Shown here piece after piece: positions 58,188 through 64,000 of a stretch of DNA of 64,000 nt. The stretch is taken from assembly GCA_039793685.1 (NCBI GenBank), contig JBDRAL010000095.1, forward strand, positions 99,444 through 163,443, written 5' to 3'. The DNA comes from JAAFHI01 sp039793685 (GTDB lineage Bacteria > Acidobacteriota > Blastocatellia > Chloracidobacteriales > Chloracidobacteriaceae). A model generated the notes under the pieces. That model did not search any database and had not been told where the DNA came from. It saw nothing but the letters and a program-made list of their open reading frames with translations. Within the stretch, counting starts at the first letter, position 1, and each line of letters starts with the position of its first letter. Both the position numbers and the translations under genes were made by a program.

Positions 58188-58631
58188 ATGAGACGGGCTT
58201 TCATCATCGGACTTTTATCTCTCTGCGCCCTGGTCGGATTTTTCCCGGTCGAATCAACGGGAAGGACCGCCGAGCAATCGATTCCAACGCTTACGTTCGT
58301 CAGGCGAAAGGGTGAAGAACTGGTCATTCGGCTGCAAAACCCGACCACGCGCCCGATTTCCTACTCGGGATACAGTTCCAATGACCCAATCTATCGGCTT
58401 TCCCGTAAAACATTAAAGGGATGGACTTACGGAAGCCTGGGATGGTGCGGGACCGGATTGGGAACCCAGAGCCTTTCTCCCGGTCGGTCGGTTTTCTTCA
58501 AAATAAAAAGCCCTGGTTCGAGAGACGAGATATTCCGAGTGGGAATGAATGTTTCATTTTTCCCCACCGGTTCATCCGACAAAAGAACCGACACGATTTG
58601 GACTGCTCCCATCAAGCCATCCAGCGAATAG
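58188..58631 (+). CDS. Secreted hypothetical protein
   Basis: 147 residues with GGAAGGGAG upstream of the ATG. A signal peptide covers residues 1 to about 28 (LLSLCALVGFFPV). The mature part is a beta-rich domain: ELVIRLQNPTTRPISYSGYS, then WCGTGLGTQSLSPGRSVFFK, which looks like an immunoglobulin-like or 'intracellular proteinase inhibitor'-type sandwich. One Cys (WCGTG). No family assigned. It runs 9 bases before the membrane gene at 58641. Confidence 0.75.
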   Translation: MRRAFIIGLLSLCALVGFFPVESTGRTAEQSIPTLTFVRRKGEELVIRLQNPTTRPISYSGYSSNDPIYRLSRKTLKGWTYGSLGWCGTGLGTQSLSPGRSVFFKIKSPGSRDEIFRVGMNVSFFPTGSSDKRTDTIWTAPIKPSSE

Positions 58632-58640
58632 AATTTCCCC

Positions 58641-59576
58641 ATGCGTGATGACCGCTCCCTCCTTGACGGACTCATCGCCGACGGACGCCCGCTCCTCTCG
58701 TTGACCGGTGTCTGCCTTATCCTGTCGGGCGGTTTCGCGCTGTTTCTCTCAGCCACCGGCCACTTTCTGCCCCACGACGTCCAGTTTCTCGGGATGACCG
58801 CCGAACAGCTTTGCCGGGTCGGGAACTGCCGGATCGTTCATTTCATGTTTCACGACCGGACGGCTTTCGGCGGCGCGCTCATTGCGGTCGGCATTCTCTA
58901 CCTCTGGCTGGCCGAATTTCCGCTCCGCGCCCGTGAGCGCTGGGCGTGGAACGCCTTTGCCGTCAGCGGTTTCCTGGGATTCGGGAGCTTCCTGGCCTAT
59001 CTCGGGTACGGCTATCTCGATACCTGGCACGGCGTCGCGACGCTCTTTCTGCTGCCCTGTTTTCTGGTCGGAATGTGGCGCTCGCGCCGTGACCTCGGCC
59101 CGGCGGAAACGCCATCGTCGGCACGTCCGGCGTGGACTTCGTCCGCCGGAATCGGTCGCGCGCTGTTGCTCGCCACCGCGGGCGGCATGATCGCGGGCGG
59201 ACTGACCATCCTCGTCGTCGGCTCAACGGCGATTTTCGTCCCGCAGGACCTGACCTTCATCGGACTGACACCCGATCAGATGCGGGCCATCAACCCGCGC
59301 CTGCTACCGCTCATCGCCCACGACCGGGCCGGGTTCGGCGGCGGCATCACGACCTGCGGCGTCCTCGTGGCGCTGTGCGTCCGGTTCGGGACGCCCTCGA
59401 AAAGCCTCTGGCAGACGCTCGCCGCCGCCGGAACAGTCGGTTTTGGGACCGCCATCGGCGTTCATCCGGTCGTCGGGTACAATGACTTCATCCACCTCGC
59501 CCCCGCCTGCCTCGGCGCGCTCATCTATTTGACCGGAATGGGGTTGTCGTTTCCTTCAATGTTTCCTGATGATTGA
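58641..59576 (+). CDS. Internally duplicated polytopic membrane protein
   Basis: 311 residues in two homologous halves of about 150. Half 1 (about 18-95) has FLPHDVQFLGMTAEQLCRV, then HFMFHDRTAFGGALI. Half 2 (about 175-250) has FVPQDLTFIGLTPDQMRAI, then PLIAHDRAGFGGGI. Each half carries several hydrophobic helices. The conserved P-x-D-x-x-F-x-G-(M/L)-T and HDRxxFGG motifs suggest a site or assembly interface repeated twice with pseudo-twofold symmetry. Function unknown. Confidence 0.82.
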   Translation: MRDDRSLLDGLIADGRPLLSLTGVCLILSGGFALFLSATGHFLPHDVQFLGMTAEQLCRVGNCRIVHFMFHDRTAFGGALIAVGILYLWLAEFPLRARERWAWNAFAVSGFLGFGSFLAYLGYGYLDTWHGVATLFLLPCFLVGMWRSRRDLGPAETPSSARPAWTSSAGIGRALLLATAGGMIAGGLTILVVGSTAIFVPQDLTFIGLTPDQMRAINPRLLPLIAHDRAGFGGGITTCGVLVALCVRFGTPSKSLWQTLAAAGTVGFGTAIGVHPVVGYNDFIHLAPACLGALIYLTGMGLSFPSMFPDD

Positions 59577-59582
59577 TTTTTT

Positions 59583-59665
59583 GAACACGAAGACACGAAG
59601 ACACAAAGGCACGAAGGAGGAAAATCGTTTTTCCTTTGTGCCTTCGTGTCTTCGTGCCTTTGTGT
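59583..59665. repeat. 8-base-unit repeat, family E, inverted arms
   Basis: ACACGAAG/ACACAAAG/GCACGAAG units at 59586-59618. Inverted CTTTGTGC/CTTCGTGT/CTTCGTGC units at 59636-59664, just before the SDR start. Confidence 0.92.
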
Positions 59666-59675
59666 TGAGAATTTT

Positions 59676-60464
59676 ATGACCGAAAAAAACATTCACCCCG
59701 GTCGGCTGGCCGGGAAAATCGCTCTCATCACCGGCGGGGCTTCCGGCATCGGACGCGCCGCCGCCGAGTTGTTTGTCCGTGAAGGCGCGCGCGTGGCCGT
59801 CGCCGACATTTCTGAGGACGGCGTCCGCCGGGTCGCGGAAGCGCTGCCCGACGTTCTTCCGCTGACGCTCGACGTGACGTCCGAACCGGCGTGGGAAGCC
59901 GCCGTCGCCGCGGTCGTCGAACGCTGGGGACGCCTCGACGTACTGGTCAACAACGCCGGGATTTCCTTCGGGAAGCCGCTGACCGACACCGCGCTCGACG
60001 AATGGCGGCGGGTCATGGCGGTCAATCTCGACGGCGTGTTTCTGGGCATCAAGCACGGCGGCGCGGCAATGCGTCCTACCGGCGGGGGAAGCATCGTCAA
60101 CGTCTCGTCGGCGTCGGGAATCAAGCCCGCGCCGGGCGCGGCGGCCTACTGCGCGAGCAAGGCGGGCGTCCGGATGCTCACCCGCACCGCCGCCCTCGAA
60201 CTCGCTCCGGACGGCATTCGCGTCAATTCCGTCTCGCCGAGCGGCGTGGTGACGCCGATGTGGGAAAGCATGCCGTTTTTCGCGGAAATGGCCGCCCAAC
60301 TGGGCAGCGCGGAAGCGGTCTGGGCGGAACTTTCAAAAGACGTTCCGTTGAAACGCTTCGCCGAGGCGGAGGAAATCGCGCTGGGGATTTTGTACCTCGC
60401 GTCGGATGAAAGCCGCTTCGTGACCGCGACCGACCTCCCGCTGGACGGCGGCTACACCGCGTAA
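59676..60464 (+). CDS. Short-chain dehydrogenase/reductase
   Basis: 262 residues. Rossmann motif TGGASGIGR near residue 20, DVTSEPAWE, NNAGIS, catalytic Ser in VNVSSASGIKP, and the YCASKAG Tyr/Lys pair. The classical SDR ending LPLDGGYTA is intact. NAD(P)-dependent oxidoreductase of unknown substrate; 3-oxoacyl-ACP reductase-like or sugar alcohol dehydrogenase-like are both possible. No ribosome-binding site is visible; family E repeat and AATTTT precede the ATG. Confidence 0.9.
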   Translation: MTEKNIHPGRLAGKIALITGGASGIGRAAAELFVREGARVAVADISEDGVRRVAEALPDVLPLTLDVTSEPAWEAAVAAVVERWGRLDVLVNNAGISFGKPLTDTALDEWRRVMAVNLDGVFLGIKHGGAAMRPTGGGSIVNVSSASGIKPAPGAAAYCASKAGVRMLTRTAALELAPDGIRVNSVSPSGVVTPMWESMPFFAEMAAQLGSAEAVWAELSKDVPLKRFAEAEEIALGILYLASDESRFVTATDLPLDGGYTA

Positions 60465-60485
60465 CGCGCTGAAGGAAGTTGATTT

Positions 60486-60770
60486 ATGCCGACTTTGAAC
60501 CCAGTTTCAATAACGGCCAAGGTGGCCCGCAAACAGCCGGATTTGCCACGGTTCGTCGTCATTCCTTCATCCGCCGTTGCGGAATGGGGACTCACGGGAA
60601 CGACCCCGGTGGACGTCACAATCAACGGTGTCGCGGTCGAGCGGCGGAACATCAAGTTCTGGGACGCCGCCAAGTGGTTTTTCAGCATCACCGTCAAGGA
60701 CTGCAAAAAGGTCGGAATCGACACCGGCGACACGGTGGAACTGGTGATTTCGCCGGTGGGGAGCCTTTGA
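60486..60770 (+). CDS. DUF1905-type small protein
   Basis: 94 residues with AAGGAAG upstream. Beta-barrel-like pattern (FVVIPSSAVAEWGLTGTTPV, VDVTINGVAVERRNIKFW) ending GDTVELVISPVG, the DUF1905 layout. Some DUF1905 domains are fused to YdeI-type proteins; here it is alone. Function unknown. Confidence 0.82.
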   Translation: MPTLNPVSITAKVARKQPDLPRFVVIPSSAVAEWGLTGTTPVDVTINGVAVERRNIKFWDAAKWFFSITVKDCKKVGIDTGDTVELVISPVGSL

Positions 60771-60841
60771 AACTTTCGGTCGTTTCCCATCGTACGCGCG
60801 CGATCCTTTATACATGTGACGAATCGGGGCCTTCCCGAAAC

Positions 60842-60883
60842 AAAAACGACCCGCCGGGCCGTGATGCCGGGCGGGTCGTTTTT
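60842..60883. terminator. Bidirectional terminator
   Basis: Perfect 14-base stem (60842-60855 with 60870-60883), a 14-base loop and T6 on the plus strand. Between the convergent DUF1905 gene and dacB. Confidence 0.93.
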
Positions 60884-60902
60884 TGAAGCGCGGAAAAAAG
60901 TA

Positions 60903-62273
60903 CTACTGACGGGCGACCGCGACGACGGCTTCCTCGCACAGCGACGGCGACATTTCCGAGCCGAGCGCGACCGACAGCGCACCGCCGGAGTCCTTGGCCA
61001 CCATCCAGATGATTTCTTCCTGAAGCGGACGCAGCGAATGCGGGTTGCCGCGTTCGAGGATGGCGAAGAACAGCGGACCGCGATCCTTGGTGTAGAGGAT
61101 TCCCGCCAGCGCGCTCGTCGAGGAGAGCGTGCCGGTCTTGCCGATGACGCTGCCGATGAGGTCGGGGCTGGTGAACCGGCGCTGGAGCGTGCCGTTGTCC
61201 ACGCCCGCGATGGGCAGCATGTCGTTGAGGCCGAGTTTCTGCTTGGCGAGCCACGTCATCGCATAGCGCATGATCTTCGTCACCGCGCGCGGCGTGACGG
61301 CATTGCCGCCGAGGCCGGAGGTCGTCTGGAGGGTGACTTCGCCGGGCGTGAGGCCGACCTTGCGATAGAGAAACTGTTGAACGCCCGGCGCGCCGCCGAC
61401 GCGCGCGCCGACGACGTGGGTCATCTCGTTGTTGCTGTAGGCGTTGATGCCCTTGAGAATCTTGATCAGCGGCGACGACTGGTAGGTCATGAGCGGTTTG
61501 CGCTCGCCCTGTCGGTCGTCCACCATGACCGTCCCGGTCACGGTCACCCCGGCGTAGGGCGTAGACCGATTGAAGGTTTTAATGTTCTGAACCGCGTTCC
61601 AGACGCCGAGAACCCGCGAATTCCACCGTGCGGAATCAAGCGCGGCCAGAAATTCGCCGCCCGCCCGAAGCGGATTGCCGGTCATGTTGACCATCACGCC
61701 CGGACCGATCCGCAGGTTGCCTTCAACCGACGTCACTCCGAGCATCCGCAGCTTTTCGCCGATGAGAAAAACGCTTTCAGTCGCGAACGACGGGTCGTTT
61801 TCGCCTTCGATAACCAGATCGCCCTTCAGCACGCCGGTCGCCTTGTCGATTTCACCGGTGTAGCTGACGCGCGTCGGGTAGCGGTAATTCACGCCAAACT
61901 GGTCGAGCACGGCCAGCGAGGTCATCACTTTCGTCACCGACGCCGGGTTATAAAGCGTGTCCTGATTGATGTTGACCACCGGCTTGCCGTCGAGCGCCTC
62001 GAAATAGACGCCGTGCGGGGTGACCGACCGGGAGAACGATTCAAGCCGGAACGTCAGCGCTTCGGGCATCGTCGGCGGCGGCCCCGGAGGAAGCTCCGGG
62101 CCGGCCGAGGGCGCTGTCCCCTTGCGGATATCGGCGTTGGTAATGACCGGCTGCGATTTCGAAGTCGGTTTCGTGGTGTATTTTTTCGGCTGCTCCTGCG
62201 CGCGCAGGCCGACCGACGAAAAACTGAGAAACGCCAAAACGGCGAGGGAGAGCGAACGGTATCCGCGCTTCAT
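60903..62273 (-). CDS. dacB: D-alanyl-D-alanine carboxypeptidase/endopeptidase, PBP4 (class C) type
   Basis: 456 residues from MKRGYRSLSLAVLA with AAGGAG upstream. Signal peptide to AQ. The PBP triad motifs are SVTK (NPASVTKVM), SNN (YSNNEMTHV) and KTG (GKTGTLSS), with a large insert between SxxK and SxN containing GDLVIEGENDPSF, as in DacB. It trims peptidoglycan peptides in the periplasm. The frame is open to 62456 through a heptad array that reads as SSI/NRK repeats; that extension is not real. Confidence 0.93.
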   Translation of the reverse strand: MKRGYRSLSLAVLAFLSFSSVGLRAQEQPKKYTTKPTSKSQPVITNADIRKGTAPSAGPELPPGPPPTMPEALTFRLESFSRSVTPHGVYFEALDGKPVVNINQDTLYNPASVTKVMTSLAVLDQFGVNYRYPTRVSYTGEIDKATGVLKGDLVIEGENDPSFATESVFLIGEKLRMLGVTSVEGNLRIGPGVMVNMTGNPLRAGGEFLAALDSARWNSRVLGVWNAVQNIKTFNRSTPYAGVTVTGTVMVDDRQGERKPLMTYQSSPLIKILKGINAYSNNEMTHVVGARVGGAPGVQQFLYRKVGLTPGEVTLQTTSGLGGNAVTPRAVTKIMRYAMTWLAKQKLGLNDMLPIAGVDNGTLQRRFTSPDLIGSVIGKTGTLSSTSALAGILYTKDRGPLFFAILERGNPHSLRPLQEEIIWMVAKDSGGALSVALGSEMSPSLCEEAVVAVARQ

Positions 62274-62317
62274 CTGGAAGGTTCTCCTTTGGAAAAACGA
62301 GGTTGGACCTTGACCGG

Positions 62318-62782
62318 TGAATTTTCGATTGAAGATTGAAGATTTTCGATTGAATGAAGAAGACGCAAGGCGAAAATTGTCAATCAACGAATTTTTGATG
62401 GAAGATTGATGATTTTTGATTGAAGAAGATGCTTCGACCAAAATCCATCCGTCCAAGAATTTTCGATTTTCGATTGCAGATTTTCGATTGGCGGAAACAT
62501 TGCCTCAACCGCGCCTCGTCAATTCAACGAGTTCAAATCGAAAATCTTCAATCTTCAATCAACGAATTTTCGATTTTCGATTGCAGATTTTCGATTGGCG
62601 GAAAAAATGCTCCAGCCATCCCCGTCCGTTCGACGAGTTCAAATCGAAAATCTTCAATCAATGAATTTTAGATTGCAGATTGCAGATTTTTGATTGGCGG
62701 AAACCTTGCTTCAGCCGCGTCTCGTCAATTCAACGAGTTCAAATCGAAAATCTTCAATCTTCAATCTTCAATCGAAAATGTT
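62318..62782. repeat. Largest family A heptad array, with three ~107-base higher-order units
   Basis: 465 bases of GATTGAA/GATTTTC/GATTGCA units and their complements. From 62457 three tandem higher-order units follow (62457-62563, 62564-62662, 62663-62779). Each has a left arm, a short G/C-rich centre beginning GATTGGCGGAAA, the shared CGAGTTCAAATCG, and an inverted right arm. The array ends three bases before the trpS stop codon. Confidence 0.92.
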
Positions 62783-62783
62783 T

Positions 62784-63773
62784 TCAGTCCATCCCGCAGG
62801 CACGACGGGCGGCGGAAATGGTCTTCATGGCTTCCTCGCGGGCGCGTTCGGCGCCGCGGGCGAGGATCTGTTCGACGTAGTCGGGATTTTTGAGAAGTTC
62901 CGCGTGGCGCGCCCGCGCGGGTGCAAAGTAGGCGTCGAGGCGTTCCAACAATGCCTTTTTCGCCGCGCCGTAGCCGTATCCCCCCGCACGAAAGGCGTCG
63001 GCCATCGTCCGGATTTCTTCCGGGGTGGCGACCGTCGAGTACAACTGGAAAACGACGTTGGTGTCGGGGTCTTTCGGGTCCTCGACCGGCGTCGAGTCGG
63101 TCACGATGCCCATGACCGATTTCTTGAGTTCCTTGCCGTCGGCGAAAATTTCGATCGTGTTGCCGTAGGACTTGCTCATCTTCTGGCCGTCCGTGCCGGG
63201 CAGCGTCTTGGTCGCCTCGTTCACCCGGAAATCCGGCATGGTGAAGACTTCGCCGTAGGTGTTGTTGAAATACCCGGCCATATCCCGTGTCATTTCAACG
63301 TGTTGTACCTGATCGGCCCCGACCGGTACGACATTCGACTGGTACGCCAGAATGTCCGCCGCCATCAGTACCGGGTAGTAAAACAGCCCTACCTTGGCCG
63401 GAATGCCGCGCGCGACCTTGTCCTTGTAGGAATGCGCCCGTTCGAGCAGTCCCATTCCGGTCACGGTCGCGAGAAACCACGCCAGTTCGTGAAGTTCGGG
63501 AATGTCCGACTGGCGGAACAGTGTCGCCCGTTCCGGGTCGAGGCCGAGCGCGAGGTAGGTCCGCGCCACGTCGAGCGTCAGTTCGCGCATTTTCGCCGGG
63601 TCGTTGACCGTGGTCAGCGCGTGGTAGTTCGCGATGAAGTAGAAGGCGTCGCCCTGCTCCTGCAACTCGATGTGCTGCTTGATGGCCCCGAAGTAGTTGC
63701 CGAGGTGCAGTTTCCCCGACGACTGGATGCCGGAGAGAAAACGGGTCTTCTGACGATCTGGAATCGTGGACAT
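62784..63773 (-). CDS. trpS: Tryptophanyl-tRNA synthetase
   Basis: 329 residues. Class I signature HLGN in GKLHLGNYFG, KMSKS intact in DGQKMSKSYGN, VGADQVQHVEMTRD, and DILAYQSNVVPVG. It charges tRNA-Trp. Length normal. The 3' end runs directly into the heptad array. Confidence 0.97.
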   Translation of the reverse strand: MSTIPDRQKTRFLSGIQSSGKLHLGNYFGAIKQHIELQEQGDAFYFIANYHALTTVNDPAKMRELTLDVARTYLALGLDPERATLFRQSDIPELHELAWFLATVTGMGLLERAHSYKDKVARGIPAKVGLFYYPVLMAADILAYQSNVVPVGADQVQHVEMTRDMAGYFNNTYGEVFTMPDFRVNEATKTLPGTDGQKMSKSYGNTIEIFADGKELKKSVMGIVTDSTPVEDPKDPDTNVVFQLYSTVATPEEIRTMADAFRAGGYGYGAAKKALLERLDAYFAPARARHAELLKNPDYVEQILARGAERAREEAMKTISAARRACGMD

Positions 63774-63865
63774 GCCGATCCGATAGGCTGCGCTCAGGAA
63801 ATTTCCCGTGAATGTCGGGAACGGAGACTTCCAAAAACCACATTCGGCCGCCCGGCGTCAAGTAA

Positions 63866-63941
63866 AAGTCTGGAGTCTGGAGTCTGGAGTCGAGAGTCGG
63901 GAGTCAAGCGAACGATGAAGGATGAACGATGAGCGATGAAG
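63866..63941. repeat. Two different heptad families side by side
   Basis: GTCTGGA/GTCGAGA/GTCGGGA units (63868-63903) are followed 10 bases later by GATGAAG/GATGAAC/GATGAGC units (63913-63941). The remainder to 64000 shows no gene. Confidence 0.88.
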
Positions 63942-64000
63942 TTTGAAAAATCCGAAGTTGAGAGTAACTCGGAAAAAAGAACTTGACGGGAAAAGCGAAA

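Noticed and set aside
62274..62456. N-terminal extension of dacB
   Set aside because: Encoded by heptad repeats (SSI/NRK pattern); signal peptide and AAGGAG support the start at 62273.

Overview
The window looks like chromosomal DNA from a phototrophic member of the Acidobacteriota, close to Chloracidobacterium or another Blastocatellia lineage. That placement is inference. It rests on bacteriochlorophyll genes (bchX, bchY) found together with an Oar-type TonB-dependent receptor carrying an N-terminal carboxypeptidase-regulatory-like domain, a Ser/Thr kinase fused to a SUMF1 domain, SpoIIE/PP2C phosphatases, and an MqnE gene for menaquinone by the futalosine route. Coding DNA is GC-rich with short spacers. 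I see no insertion sequence, prophage, CRISPR array or replication origin.

Layout. 1-6.4 kb: end of a membrane glycosyltransferase, htrA with a low-molecular-weight phosphatase, folK, pilT and a secreted redoxin. 6.4-12.9 kb: an alpha/beta hydrolase pair, an autoregulated MerR gene with a textbook promoter, lptE, tRNA-Arg(UCG), bchY and bchX, and pyrR. 12.9-21.6 kb: TonB receptor, kinase-SUMF1 fusion, TPR lipid/periplasm-type protein, SGNH lipoprotein and a membrane protein. 21.7-28.2 kb: the rimP-nusA-infB-rbfA-nrnA translation and RNA operon. 28.2-41.2 kb: small membrane and secreted proteins, a DUF433/PIN-like toxin-antitoxin pair, purF, pirin, a TPR protein, an acyltransferase, an AT-rich transferred gene and hisC. 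41.2-42.6 kb: an RNA-processing cluster on the minus strand (tadA, two tRNA-Ser, rnpB). 42.6-53.5 kb: a TPR/double retropepsin protein, a zinc-ribbon protein with threonine-centred repeats, a 1759-residue kinase-ATPase-GAF-phosphatase and a divergent 7TM phosphatase. 53.5-64 kb: mqnE, a proline-rich protein, a MoxR/Mg-chelatase-like AAA protein, a duplicated membrane protein, an SDR, dacB and trpS.

The most unusual property is between the genes. At least six sequence-unrelated families of short degenerate repeats fill the spacers. Five have a 7-base unit (GATTGAA/GATTTTC, GTTAGYR/GTCAGYR, GAATTGA, CTGATCC-GGTATCG-GTCTGGA, GATGAAG) and one has an 8-base unit (ACGCAAAG/ACACGAAG). They usually form an arm, a spacer and an inverted second arm, sometimes mirrored unit for unit, and sometimes wrapped around a rho-independent terminator. 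They run up to start codons and supply stop codons and C-terminal tails of neighbouring genes. Separate classical palindromes (GCGGACA/TGTCCGC hairpins and a CCCTC-CTGACG type flanking bchX) lie in other spacers.

How the genes may work together: bchX and bchY encode two of the three subunits of chlorophyllide a oxidoreductase; bchZ is not beside them. The 45-53 kb block looks like a phosphorylation signalling locus: one protein combines kinase and phosphatase, a divergent membrane phosphatase has a near-matching catalytic domain, and a nearby zinc-ribbon protein has repeated threonine motifs that could be kinase targets. All functions are from sequence reading without database searches.
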